From the NCBI RefSeq assembly GCF_009760905.1, contig NZ_VIRW01000009.1, positions 1-64,000 of the forward strand: a stretch of 64,000 nucleotides of DNA. The letters are read 5' to 3'. Positions 8,487 through 16,853 of this stretch are shown here, in pieces. The DNA comes from Chitinibacter sp. GC72. GTDB lineage: Bacteria > Pseudomonadota > Gammaproteobacteria > Burkholderiales > Chitinibacteraceae. Each line of letters opens with the position of its first letter. Position 1 is the stretch's first letter. The notes under the pieces were generated by a model, which searched no databases, was not told the origin of the DNA, and saw only the letters and a program-made list of their open reading frames with translations. The position numbers and the translations under genes were made by a program.

Positions 8487-8960
8487 ATGCAAGGCGATAA
8501 AAAAGTCATCAAGGCACTCAATGGCGTTCTGGCCAACGAGCTGATCGCAATCAACCAGACCTTTCTGCATGCCCGCATGTACCGCAACTGGGGCTTTAAA
8601 GGCCTGAACGACAAGGCGTATCACGAATCCATTGATGCCATGAAACGCGCCGACAAGCTGATCGAGCGCGTGCTGTTTCTGGAAGGCCTGCCCAATCTGC
8701 AAGATCTGGGCAAATTGCTGATCGGCGAAGACGTACCGGAAATGCTGGGCTGTGATCTGAAACTATTCAGCGCATTTCTCGATCAAGTACGCGCCGCAAT
8801 CAAGATCTGCGAAGACACACAGGATTATGTCAGCCGCGATCTGCTGGCCGAGATTCTGGAAGACGAAGAAGAATACGTTGACTGGCTGGAAACGCAGCAC
8901 ACGCTGATCAAGGAAATGAGCCTGGCCAATTACCTGCAATCGCAAGCCTTTTCCGCATAA
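8487..8960 (+). CDS. bfr: Bacterioferritin subunit, haem-type, with degenerate ferroxidase site
   Basis: The 157-residue four-helix subunit aligns without gaps to E. coli Bfr. Met52, which coordinates haem between two subunits, is kept, as are Glu18 and Glu127. However, the di-iron ligands at 51, 54, 94 and 130 are Ala, Arg, Phe and Tyr, and position 25 is Thr instead of Tyr. It therefore should bind haem but not oxidise iron itself. AAGGAG precedes the ATG. The next gene, 27 bases downstream, encodes the complementary subunit, so both probably assemble into one mixed 24-mer that stores iron in the cytoplasm. Confidence 0.93.
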   Translation: MQGDKKVIKALNGVLANELIAINQTFLHARMYRNWGFKGLNDKAYHESIDAMKRADKLIERVLFLEGLPNLQDLGKLLIGEDVPEMLGCDLKLFSAFLDQVRAAIKICEDTQDYVSRDLLAEILEDEEEYVDWLETQHTLIKEMSLANYLQSQAFSA

Positions 8961-8987
8961 GCCGGTGCCATTCAAGGAGAGATGATC

Positions 8988-9458
8988 ATGAAAGGAAGTA
9001 ATAAAGTCATTGCCGCGCTGTCCGAATTGCTCGCGGCCGAGCTGACTTCAGTCGACCAGTATTTTGTTCATAGCCAGATGTACCACAACTGGGGCTATAG
9101 CAAGCTGTATGAGCGCATCGACCACGAGCGCCAGGATGAAATCGGCCATTCCACGCTGCTGATTGCGCGGATTCTGTTTCTGGAAGGCATCCCGAATGTC
9201 GCTGCCCGCACGCCATTGCGCGTCGGCAAGGATGTAAAGGAAATGCTCGAATTCGATCTGCAAACCGAATACGAAGTTGCCGCAGCGCTGAAAAAAGTGA
9301 TCGCCATTTGCGAAAAAGAGCAAGATTACGTCACCCGCGAAATGCTGATGACGCTGCTGGAAGACACCGAACAGGACCACGCCCACTGGCTGGAACAGCA
9401 ATTGCATTTGATCAAGGCCATTGGTCTGCCCAACTATCTGCAATCGCAGGCATCCTGA
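8988..9458 (+). CDS. bfr: Bacterioferritin subunit, ferroxidase-type, without haem ligand
   Basis: This 156-residue subunit keeps the ferroxidase ligands Glu18, Tyr25, Glu51, His54, Glu94 and, after a one-residue insertion, Glu128 and His131. The haem ligand Met52 is replaced by Ile. The start is the second ATG, with AGGAG eight bases upstream. It forms a pair with the preceding haem-type subunit. Split bacterioferritins of this kind are known from Magnetospirillum and Neisseria. A strong terminator follows at 9516. Confidence 0.93.
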   Translation: MKGSNKVIAALSELLAAELTSVDQYFVHSQMYHNWGYSKLYERIDHERQDEIGHSTLLIARILFLEGIPNVAARTPLRVGKDVKEMLEFDLQTEYEVAAALKKVIAICEKEQDYVTREMLMTLLEDTEQDHAHWLEQQLHLIKAIGLPNYLQSQAS

Positions 9459-9515
9459 GTATTTCAGGTAGGCACGGCCGATTTGCCGGGCAAGCCCGGC
9501 CCGACCGTCGCTCCC

Positions 9516-9540
9516 AGCCCGGGTTCGCCCGGGCTTTTTG
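9516..9540 (+). terminator. Terminator of the bacterioferritin operon
   Basis: AGCCCGGG and CCCGGGCT form an 8-bp stem closed by a TTCG loop and followed by five T. Confidence 0.9.
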
Positions 9541-9551
9541 CTGCCCGCGCC

Positions 9552-9737
9552 CTAGGCTCTGTTGACGTTTGGTTTGCGAGTCGCGTTTGTGCTGGTTTTG
9601 GCCTGACACAAGGCGCAAAGCCTGCTACATAGTCATTCTATGAAAAGGTTTTGCAACGCAGTGTTAGACCAAAAACAGCCAAACCCGCAGGGCTGGTCGC
9701 TTTTCGCGACCGTAAACCAAACATCAACAGAACCTAG
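9552..9737. mobile_element. MITE-like element with 24-bp inverted termini
   Basis: CTAGGCTCTGTTGACGTTTG begins the left end and continues to 9575; its reverse complement with two changes occupies 9714-9737. The 186-bp body has no coding capacity for a transposase. It sits between the bacterioferritin terminator and the bfd terminator, where an insertion would do no harm. No clear target duplication was identified. Confidence 0.6.
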
Positions 9738-9746
9738 CTACGGGCG

Positions 9747-9769
9747 TAAAAAAACCCGCCGTGGCGGGT
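9747..9769 (-). terminator. Terminator of bfd
   Basis: On the minus strand ACCCGCC and GGCGGGT form a 7-bp stem followed by seven T, 22 bases after the bfd stop. Confidence 0.8.
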
Positions 9770-9790
9770 GGGTGCTTGCGACAATGTGCT

Positions 9791-10006
9791 TCAGGCAAAA
9801 GCCAGATCCTGCAAATCGGCCAGCATTTTCTCTTCGTAGGCTTCAACTGATTCTTTCAATACCTGCTTGGCGCAGCTGCTGCATTTACCGCAGCAAGTAC
9901 CGGTTTGCGTGGTGCGCTGCAGCTGAATGTAAGTGCGCACGCCATCTTGCTCGACGGCTTTACGAATCGCTTTATCGCTCACATTATTGCAAACACAAAC
10001 AATCAT
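9791..10006 (-). CDS. bfd: Bacterioferritin-associated ferredoxin
   Basis: The 71-residue protein has the BFD [2Fe-2S] cysteine pattern: Cys4 and Cys6 at the start (MIVCVCNNVSD) and Cys39 and Cys42 in the GTCCGKCSSC region, with two further cysteines (38 and 45). Bfd delivers electrons to bacterioferritin haem to release stored iron. It stands opposite the two bacterioferritin genes and is transcribed towards them. Bfd genes are usually iron-repressed, but no clear Fur site was recognised in the 130 bases upstream. Confidence 0.93.
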   Translation of the reverse strand: MIVCVCNNVSDKAIRKAVEQDGVRTYIQLQRTTQTGTCCGKCSSCAKQVLKESVEAYEEKMLADLQDLAFA

Positions 10007-10139
10007 GACTGAGAACCTAATTAATATCCGTTCTCATTATCTTCAAAATCACCGGCACTGACAAGCGTCAACTCACCATCAGCGATAAACGGTCAAGTAA
10101 ACTATGGGCATCATCAGCAAAAACTATCAGGACTATCCC

Positions 10140-10415
10140 ATGCACCTTATTCACATTGAACGCGCTATCAGCGCCGAGCGCCAAACCGAGCTGGGCATCA
10201 AGCGCTGGCCTGTCTGGGAAAAAGAGGTCTCCACTTTTCCATGGACGTATAACTGCAGCGAAATCTGTTTGCTAATCGAAGGGGAAGTGATTGTGACGCC
10301 GAGCGGTGGTGAGCCGGTCACGATTTATGCCGGGGATCTGGCGACTTTTCCGGCCGGAATGAGCTGCACATGGCAGATTACTGCGCCGTTGCGTAAGCAC
10401 TATCAATTTAACTAA
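10140..10415 (+). CDS. Small cupin-domain protein (DUF861/EutQ-like)
   Basis: The 91-residue protein is a single cupin barrel: RWPVWEKEVSTFPWTYN, then EICLLIEGEVIVTP, then GDLATFPAGMSCTW. The spacing and the PAGMSCTWQI end match the DUF861 group related to EutQ. AGGA seven bases before the ATG at 10140 supports this start; the ATG at 10104 lacks one. The 3' two fifths of the gene (from 10261) are duplicated 5.4 kb away at 15677-15831, where the copy is cut off. It converges on a ribB remnant at 10486, as its truncated copy converges on intact ribB. Confidence 0.8.
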   Translation: MHLIHIERAISAERQTELGIKRWPVWEKEVSTFPWTYNCSEICLLIEGEVIVTPSGGEPVTIYAGDLATFPAGMSCTWQITAPLRKHYQFN

Positions 10416-10534
10416 AGCCCCCTGATGTCAAGCGGCTAGGCTTGAAAAGCATCCAGTGCCCGCCTCAGGCACTGGCTACTTGGCCTTAAACACTCATCGC
10501 GGCAACGCGAGAGACCTGCACCAGATCTTCATCG
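10261..10534. repeat. Left ~274-bp direct repeat bounding the chitinase block
   Basis: This segment is nearly identical to 15677-15951, with only scattered substitutions and most mismatches at the ends. It holds the cupin 3' end, the short spacer and the last 16 codons of ribB. Together the copies bound a 5.4-kb unit with two chitinases and a pseudogene. Confidence 0.9.
10486..10534 (-). pseudogene. 3' remnant of ribB
   Basis: Read on the minus strand, the remnant encodes [14 protein letters not shown] and a stop. Intact ribB at 15902 ends in [14 protein letters not shown], and the DNA differs mostly at silent positions. Nothing of ribB remains further upstream on the minus strand. It marks the left junction of the chitinase block. 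Confidence 0.85.
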
Positions 10535-10551
10535 TGCCATGTCTTATAGCA

Positions 10552-10590
10552 AAAAGCCGTGCAATCCTCTCGCAAGGCGTGCACGGCTTT
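10552..10590 (-). terminator. Hairpin after the broken secreted-protein gene
   Basis: AAAGCCGTGC (10553-10562) pairs with GCACGGCTTT (10581-10590); on the minus strand five T follow. It ends the minus-strand transcripts of the block. Confidence 0.65.
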
Positions 10591-10611
10591 GAGTGCGAAA
10601 TAAAGGATGCT

Positions 10612-11599
10612 TTATTTCGCACAAACCGGGTCAGTGTCGTTTTCAGCTTGGCCAATCCAGCTCCAGCTTGGGTAGAGCATGCCATTGACCGTGGCATTAT
10701 TACCGACAAACAATGAGTGCGGCTTATCGAGTTTAGGCCAGCATTTGGCGCTAGGTTCATTCAGTTCAAACACCACATTCCCATAAATCCCATACGGTCC
10801 AGTGACGGTGGATTTAGCGTAGGCGGCAAATAGAGTTTGCCCGCCCATACCTAGATTGCCCACAGTGCTTTGGCGCGTGATTTCAGCAGAAGATTTGCCC
10901 CTGATGCCCAGCGCATCAATACGCGCCTGAAATCTGCCAGCAAATAGGCATTGGCCGAGAGTTGCACCCGTTTGAAATGATTGCCAGTGCCGCTTGATTT
11001 GGCTGCCGATGTGTCACGCACATCAAGCTCAAGTGCCGAATTGCCCGCTTCAAAATCGGCCGACGAAGCGCCGATAACCAAAACCTCCGCGCCTTTCAAA
11101 TTGGCGAGGAATAAGCTGCTGCTGTCAGTGGCGATAAACTGGGCGCGCGGGGCATTCCAGTCGCTTTTCGTATCCGTCGTGATTCATTGAGATAAACAAT
11201 CGCATTGGCTTTGGCCTTGACTGCGCTCACGCCGCCAGGCACGGTAATATTGAAGTTGATCAGCTTCACAGTGGCTGAGAGCACCACAATCGCGGCATCT
11301 TCAATGCCGTTTTGTATCACACGCAAACGAGCATTTTGACACGAGTTACCGCTGATTTCTACGCCATTACGCTCAATGACGAGCGGGCCATGGCATTAGC
11401 CAGTGATCACAAAACGCTGTTTCTCTACATCACGAACGCGGCGCTCGAGCGCACTTTTCAAGGCTTTAGGGTTGCTATTGCAATTGACCTTGATGCTAGA
11501 GCCGACGTTATCCATCGTACTGATTGTCGCTTCATTGGCCAATGCTGCTATTGATAAGCCCATCAATACGGTAGCAAATAGGTTTTTGGATAATTTCAT
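10612..11599 (-). pseudogene. Broken gene for a secreted, possibly beta-helical protein
   Basis: Joining three frames on the minus strand restores a protein of about 325 residues. It begins at the ATG at 11599 with a signal peptide (MKLSKNLFATVL... LANEA). A TAA at about 11396 interrupts it after FVITG. The same frame then goes on with GPLVIERNGVEISGNSCQNA and a repetitive beta-rich region, the type seen in right-handed beta-helix proteins. One frameshift lies near 11180 (before TDTKSDWNAPRAQF) and another near 10930 (before ARIDALGIRGKS). It ends with YPSWSWIGQAENDTDPVC. The function is unknown. It lies 66 bases downstream of the chitinase and inside the repeat-bounded block. Confidence 0.75.
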
Positions 11600-11665
11600 G
11601 TTGGGTCTCGACTCATTTTTTTGATTTTGCACACCCTGCCGCATATTGGGCAGGGTTGGTGTGGA

Positions 11666-13447
11666 CTATTTTTTAATCAAGTTCTCGTAGATGGTGTTAA
11701 CCAATTCAGCACCAGTCGTGTCTTGAGATAACTCCCAGGCCATCATCCCACCGAGTTTTTTCTTTTTGGCGAATTCAATTTTTTCTTTCAGTAATTGAAC
11801 ATCGTCATAAACAATGACATCGTTGCCATTCACTTTCCAAACCGCACGCGTTTTCTCATCACGGAATACCTTGCCCGGCAGGTTTTTGACATAGTGATAT
11901 TTCAGCGTTGATTCACCATCGGGGCCTTTGACAGCAGCCAGGCTCGGCTGGTAAAGGCCGTTGTTTTCTAGGCTGTTCACTTTCCAGCCATAGCCATAAA
12001 ACGGTACGCCCAATATGAGTTTGTTGGCTGGAATACCACGCGCTAAATAGTCATCGACCGAGCCATCGACCGAAACACGATCTTTGGCCCCGCCATTCAG
12101 AACGGCATGATGCCCCGTCGTACCAGACCATGGGCCAGTGAAGTCATAGGCCATCAGATTGATCCAATTGAGGTATGGAATGATTTTTTCTAGCTCGATT
12201 TTTTCCGATTTGGACGACGAGGCAGGCGCGGCAATCGTCAGCAGCAAGCCCGGTTTTACGGCATCGATTTGTTTACGAAATTCGGCCAACAGCGCAGTGT
12301 AATTTTGCGTGTCTTCTTCGCGCACGATGTTACCTGCATTGCCCGGAGAGGCTGGGTATTCCCAATCGATGTCAAAACCATCAAACACACCGGCGGCAAG
12401 ACCAGGGATGATCTTGCCTTCTTTGTTGGGCACATTGCCTTTGATGTAGGCATCAACACATGATTTGACGAAAGCTTCGCGATTGGCAGGCAGCGCTGCG
12501 TCAGAGAAATATTTAGACCACGTCCAACCGCCAAGGCTGATGACCACTTTGAGGTTCGGATTTTTTTTCTTCAACTGCTTAAGCTGATTCCAGTGGCCAA
12601 ATATGCCGTTGTCGCCTTCATCGGGCAATCCATCCAAAGTCGCCTCTTTAGGCAATGCGTCCCAGTAGTCGTCACCAGCCGCACCCTCGCCTTTTTTATC
12701 TACGCCGATCACGCAGCGGTTGTCTTTGACATTGCCAAAAGCATACTCAAGCACGGTGATTTTGCTGGCCGCGCCGCTGATATCGAGGTTTTTAACATTG
12801 AAACCACTGTGTTTACCCCACGCGGTAAAGTACATCACCGATTGAGGTGTAGATGGGCCAGCAACGCCAGCGGTAATCGGCACTACTTTGGCTTCTTTTG
12901 CCTCACTGGGTTTAGCCGCCTCCAGCAAGGTCAACTTCACATTATCGATGTAAGCATCTTTGCCAACGCCTTTAGCCGAATCCCATTGCTCCCATTTCAA
13001 ATGGAAATCGAATTTGCCTTTGAATTCGAGTTCGTAATGCTCCCATTTCTTGGTGTCTTTCAGCCGCTCAGGAAAGCCAGAAGCGGTGCTGGCAATCCAG
13101 TAGTATTTTCGACCGGGCAGGCCTTCATCAATGCCCAATGTTCCGCCACAGTTGCCCCCACATGTGCCCAGATAGTCAAAAGAAACCTTATATTTACCGG
13201 CTGGAAATTTGCTGCGGGTAAAAATATCACCCACATTCACCGGTTTATCAAATCGAGCAACTTTATTATCCGGATTGAGTGGATCGACAACGATGGACGT
13301 ATAAATTGGCGACCGATCTTCACCGCCTTGACCGATCCACTGGCTTAAATCCTTTTCAAAATCTTCCGCGAATACGTAATTTGTTGGTGTCGTTTCAGCT
13401 TGCGCAAATGCAGATGCAATCAGTAGTGGTAATAGTAGTTTTTTCAT
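11666..13447 (-). CDS. Secreted GH18 chitinase with N-terminal carbohydrate-binding-like domain
   Basis: The ATG at 13447, with GGAG six bases before it, gives a 593-residue protein with a signal peptide (cleavage after FAQA). Residues about 25-180 form a jelly-roll-like domain with a GTCGGNCGG loop and the end KDAYIDNVKLTLLEA, typical of carbohydrate-binding modules. The GH18 domain follows from about residue 205: VMYFTAWG, the SLGGWTWS strand, the catalytic DGFDIDWEYP with Glu as acid/base, MAYDFTGPWS and the closing MMAWELSQDT. It cleaves beta-1,4 bonds in chitin outside the cell by substrate-assisted catalysis. The insert of about 70 residues before the C-terminus suggests a ChiA-like deep cleft. 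Confidence 0.92.
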   Translation of the reverse strand: MKKLLLPLLIASAFAQAETTPTNYVFAEDFEKDLSQWIGQGGEDRSPIYTSIVVDPLNPDNKVARFDKPVNVGDIFTRSKFPAGKYKVSFDYLGTCGGNCGGTLGIDEGLPGRKYYWIASTASGFPERLKDTKKWEHYELEFKGKFDFHLKWEQWDSAKGVGKDAYIDNVKLTLLEAAKPSEAKEAKVVPITAGVAGPSTPQSVMYFTAWGKHSGFNVKNLDISGAASKITVLEYAFGNVKDNRCVIGVDKKGEGAAGDDYWDALPKEATLDGLPDEGDNGIFGHWNQLKQLKKKNPNLKVVISLGGWTWSKYFSDAALPANREAFVKSCVDAYIKGNVPNKEGKIIPGLAAGVFDGFDIDWEYPASPGNAGNIVREEDTQNYTALLAEFRKQIDAVKPGLLLTIAAPASSSKSEKIELEKIIPYLNWINLMAYDFTGPWSGTTGHHAVLNGGAKDRVSVDGSVDDYLARGIPANKLILGVPFYGYGWKVNSLENNGLYQPSLAAVKGPDGESTLKYHYVKNLPGKVFRDEKTRAVWKVNGNDVIVYDDVQLLKEKIEFAKKKKLGGMMAWELSQDTTGAELVNTIYENLIKK

Positions 13448-13737
13448 GTCGATCTCCATCTGGGTTGAGAGTCAGTGCAGAACGCCTGTAAATCAGGCAA
13501 GGTATTCCAATTGAAGAAGGCAGTACCGATTTATTGCTAATGTCGAGCATAGTTTTACCGAGTAGCCACAGGCACAAGCCCACCAGAGAGGGAGGTGATT
13601 TTTTTATGCTGCTCTTCACGCTCCCTACTCCTCGTGCGCTGATCGCGATATCAGGGAGCCCCATTAATACACCCCTCAGAAGTAGGCGGGGTCAATAAAG
13701 CTCGCGTTTCCGTTAATCAGCGATCAAGCGGCGGACT

Positions 13738-15186
13738 CTAGTTGCATTTGCCAAGGTTGCTCCAGACACTCCACTCCTGCTTATTCGGGCGCTCGCCAAT
13801 ATTCCACCATTTGGCTTGCATGATCTGGTTATTAAAGGTGACTTTGCTGCCGGCTTGATAGATCTGTTTTTTATTCCATTGCTCGCTGGGGCACTCCGGT
13901 AATGGGTTGGCGCGCTGATTGCCGACACCGAGATTCATTGCATTGAGGATATCGCCGTTGTCTTGGCTTAAGACCCAAGCCATGACACCACCTAGTTTGT
14001 GCGTGACGGTCAGTTTGCCCTTTTGCTCAACATCACGCGGGTCGTCGTAGCCGATAAAGCTCTTTGTGCTTTCATTCCAAAGATAATGCGAGCCGATATT
14101 TGTGTCGTAGCGCACTTCGTAGCCATTTACCCCCAAGCCCTTGCTCCCAATATGGTTTGCATGCAGATCTTTGTAGATAAACTCACCCGGACCCATAAAT
14201 TGGGAACCAAAGTTTCCAGTTTGGCCTTTACCTGTCATTGGGTTGCCAGGCTCGCGCATGTCCGCCACGTTGGTCCAGCCACGCCCATACATTGCGACAC
14301 CAAGCACTACTTTTTCAGCTGGCACTAGGCGCAGATAGCTTTGCATGGCGGTATCCAAGCAGAACTGGGTATAGCTGGTGCATTTGAGATTGGTATGGTG
14401 ACCGACATCGTTTGACCATGAGCCTGCATAGTCATAGCTCATGATATGGACGTAATCGACAAACGGAGAAACCTTATCTAGTGGCAGATCCAGGTAGCCA
14501 CCTGCTGCGGCAGCGCCCAGTGCGGTGGTCAGTATGTAGTTGCGACCATTCTCATGCCCAAGCGCGGTAAATGCTGTGCGTAAATCGCGCATCAGATCGA
14601 TAAACCCTTGCCGATCCTCGGGACTACCCAGTTTCACCCCGTCTTGCCACATATTGTCAGTAGGGGCTTCCCAGTCGATATCTATGCCATCGAGTGCAGT
14701 GTGGCTGCGTAGGTAATCGACGACCGATTGAACAAAAATGGCGCGTTTGGCCGGATCATTTGCAAAGAAATGAAAGGCATTACCACCTCCCCAGCCGCCA
14801 ATGGCCGCAGTAATCTTCAGGTGAGGAAAACGCTGCTTGATCTCAAGCATCCGAACATGAGCAGCTACGTCCGAGGTATTTTCATTGACGGCCAGACGAT
14901 AGTCCGAGCCATTTGCACCGACTTTGGCTCGGTTGGCATCGCATATTGGCTTGTCACCTGAATACTCACCGGGGCCACATACGCGTAAAAATGCGTACAC
15001 CAGATGCGTTAGATTATTGCCGGCAATCTGGTCGGCAGATTCTTGGCCCCCGAAATACGCGGTGACGACTTTGCCCGACGTCTGCTTAAACGGCTGTGAC
15101 TTACCGGCAAAGTAGTTGTAATTATCATCGGCGTGTACGCTCGCCATGCCGACCAGCAGGGCTGCTGCGATTAATGTTTTTTTCAT
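13738..15186 (-). CDS. Secreted GH18 chitinase with C-terminal CBM5/12 chitin-binding module
   Basis: The ATG at 15186 gives about 482 residues; upstream in-frame codons belong to the leader region. A signal peptide (cleavage after VHA) is followed by a GH18 barrel with AAIGGWGGG, the catalytic DGIDIDWEAP, MSYDYAGSWS and GVMAWVLSQDNGD. The last ~55 residues form a CBM5/12 module (EQWNKKQIYQAGSKVTFN, MQAKWWNIGERP, WSVWSNLGKC) whose Trp pairs bind crystalline chitin. It is transcribed 290 bases ahead of the other chitinase in the same direction, so the two may be co-transcribed. The catalytic domains are different enough to suggest complementary action, not a recent duplication. Confidence 0.93.
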   Translation of the reverse strand: MKKTLIAAALLVGMASVHADDNYNYFAGKSQPFKQTSGKVVTAYFGGQESADQIAGNNLTHLVYAFLRVCGPGEYSGDKPICDANRAKVGANGSDYRLAVNENTSDVAAHVRMLEIKQRFPHLKITAAIGGWGGGNAFHFFANDPAKRAIFVQSVVDYLRSHTALDGIDIDWEAPTDNMWQDGVKLGSPEDRQGFIDLMRDLRTAFTALGHENGRNYILTTALGAAAAGGYLDLPLDKVSPFVDYVHIMSYDYAGSWSNDVGHHTNLKCTSYTQFCLDTAMQSYLRLVPAEKVVLGVAMYGRGWTNVADMREPGNPMTGKGQTGNFGSQFMGPGEFIYKDLHANHIGSKGLGVNGYEVRYDTNIGSHYLWNESTKSFIGYDDPRDVEQKGKLTVTHKLGGVMAWVLSQDNGDILNAMNLGVGNQRANPLPECPSEQWNKKQIYQAGSKVTFNNQIMQAKWWNIGERPNKQEWSVWSNLGKCN

Positions 15187-15676
15187 ACTGTCTCTTCCAT
15201 CCTTAATGCACTTGATGCGCTTTTTATAGATTGCATCTGGCCCAACCTCTGTTGGCCGGATGTACTGCTGAATTGGCGACAGCAGATGTCGCCAGCTTCC
15301 CGCCGCCATACTTTCAATAACGACGAAAATCTAAAGTTCACTGTGCTGCACTAGCCGCAGTCTTTGCATCAATGGCGGAGCAAGGTGTTTGCCCTCGCCC
15401 CGCCCACTGCGACAACTGGCATACTTGGGTGAGGTGATGAGTGGGCTCTCACTCAAGATCTGTGCTCAGTGAGCACATTTGCTTACACTGGATTACGTAC
15501 AAACAAGTGGATATGCTGACTTCATTCTAGCGAGCAGCTTGTTGCGATAGAATGTTCTAACTTGGCAGTAAATTTGTTCAAATATGCGCAAGGAAGTTGA
15601 AGTAGAAATAGTGCAAATGAGTCATAGCGGGGCCGCAAACTTTTGTGCAGAAGAACTGATCGCAAGGATTTTGTGA
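15187..15676. other. Upstream region of the chitinase block
   Basis: No gene is supported in these 490 bases. They hold the leader and presumably the promoter of the minus-strand chitinase. No -35/-10 pair is convincing. The right end abuts the truncated cupin copy. Confidence 0.5.
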
Positions 15677-15831
15677 AAACCAGTTTGCACATCAAAGGGG
15701 AAGTGATTGTGACTCCGAGCGGTGGTGAGCCGGTCACGATTTATGCCGGGGATCTGGCGACTTTTCCGGCCGGAATGAGCTGCACATGGCAGATTACTGC
15801 GCCGTTGCGTAAGCACTATCAATTTAACTAA
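15677..15831 (+). pseudogene. Truncated duplicate of the cupin gene
   Basis: From EGEVIVTPSGG-like codons to the stop this copy encodes the same residues as the cupin gene at 10140 but lacks its first ~40 codons. It has no start or binding site of its own. It is the left part of the right direct repeat. Confidence 0.9.
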
Positions 15832-15951
15832 AGCCCCCTGATGTCAAGCGGCTAGGCTTGAAAAGCATCCTGTGCCCGCCTCAGGCACTGGCTGCTTGGC
15901 CTTAAATACTCATCGCAGCGACGCGAGAGACCTGCACCAGCTCTTCAATCG
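15677..15951. repeat. Right ~274-bp direct repeat bounding the chitinase block
   Basis: This is the partner of 10261-10534. Here the cupin end is cut and ribB is complete, the reverse of the left copy. Recombination between the two would restore an intact cupin-ribB pair and remove the whole chitinase block. Confidence 0.9.
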
Positions 15952-16567
15952 ACAGCATGCACAGCTGATGCTGACGGGCAAATTCAAGCAGCGCCTCGCC
16001 CCGCATCATGGTGCCATCAGGCTGCATCAATTCGCAGAGCACCGCCGCATCACCACATCCGGCCAGCCGGCTCAACTCAATCGCCCCTTCGGTATGTCCG
16101 CGCCGCCCCTGCACGCCCGCGGGATGGGCAATCAGCGGAAAGACATGACCAGGCCGAGCCAGATCCGCAGGTACTGCATCGGGGTGTATGGCTGCAGCAA
16201 TGGTTGCCAGCCTATCAGCGGCAGATACCCCCGTGGTAACGCCTTCACGCGCTTCGATTGAAACGGTGAATGCGGTGCCATAGCGGCTCTGGTTTTGGCT
16301 GACCATTGGCGGCAGATCCAGTTGTCTGGCGCGCTCCGGCGTCAGGCATAAACACACAATGCCGCTGCAATCACGGATCAGCATGGCCATCACCGCGTGA
16401 CTTAAGGTGCTGGCCGGGCATATCAGATCGGCTTCGTTTTCACGATCCAGATCGTCGAGCAAAATCACCGGACGAGCCGATTGAAACGCCAGAATGGCCT
16501 GATTGACACGCAACTCGGCGCTGGAACTGGAACTGGAAGTGCAAAAAGTGGTAGCAATTTCGTTCAT
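15902..16567 (-). CDS. ribB: 3,4-Dihydroxy-2-butanone-4-phosphate synthase
   Basis: The 221-residue enzyme converts ribulose 5-phosphate to the four-carbon precursor of riboflavin and formate. It carries the DHBPS motifs [14 protein letters not shown], the [11 protein letters not shown] strand, [24 protein letters not shown] and the [25 protein letters not shown] block with catalytic His and Glu residues. No GTP cyclohydrolase II domain is fused, and the length is that of stand-alone RibB. An FMN riboswitch lies 100 bases upstream, as is common for stand-alone ribB in proteobacteria. Its last codons are duplicated at 10486-10534. Confidence 0.95.
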   Translation of the reverse strand: MNEIATTFCTSSSSSSAELRVNQAILAFQSARPVILLDDLDRENEADLICPASTLSHAVMAMLIRDCSGIVCLCLTPERARQLDLPPMVSQNQSRYGTAFTVSIEAREGVTTGVSAADRLATIAAAIHPDAVPADLARPGHVFPLIAHPAGVQGRRGHTEGAIELSRLAGCGDAAVLCELMQPDGTMMRGEALLEFARQHQLCMLSIEELVQVSRVAAMSI

Positions 16568-16667
16568 GTAAAACGCTCCTTGTAGTGGGCAAGAAAGCGT
16601 TCAGGGCACTCTACGCAAAGCGCAAGCGAAAACAGCGCACTCATTGCAAGAATGAATACGCTGCATG

Positions 16668-16803
16668 TCTTCTCTCATCCGGACTATACCGTCGGCTCAG
16701 GCATTTCACCTGATCTGCTGACCCTGCCAGCGGGGAGCTTGCAGGCGCTCGCGGGCTCATCGTTACGATTTACCGCCGGTGGGGAATTTCACCCCCCCTG
16801 AAG
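16668..16803 (-). promoter_or_regulatory. FMN riboswitch (RFN element)
   Basis: On the minus strand the conserved blocks are present in order: GGGGTGAAATTCCCCACCGG, CGGTAAATC, AGCCCGCGAGCG, GTCAGCAGATC, GGTGAAATGCC, GAGCCGACGGT, then AGTCCGGATGAGAGAAGA. It senses FMN and controls ribB downstream. A terminator-like structure was not worked out, so control of translation is as likely as control of transcription. Confidence 0.96.
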
Positions 16804-16805
16804 AC

Positions 16806-16833
16806 GCAAAAGCCAGAAGAATCTGGCTTTTGC
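16806..16833 (-). terminator. Hairpin between dxs and the FMN riboswitch
   Basis: GCAAAAGCCAGA pairs with TCTGGCTTTTGC around a 4-base loop, 20 bases after the dxs stop. The T run is inside the stem, so termination is likely but imperfect. Confidence 0.65.
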
Positions 16834-16853
16834 AGCATACCACAAGCAGGCTT

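Noticed and set aside
15643-15831. Short plus-strand frame before ribB
   Set aside because: It is the cut 3' end of the duplicated cupin gene, so it was listed as a pseudogene.
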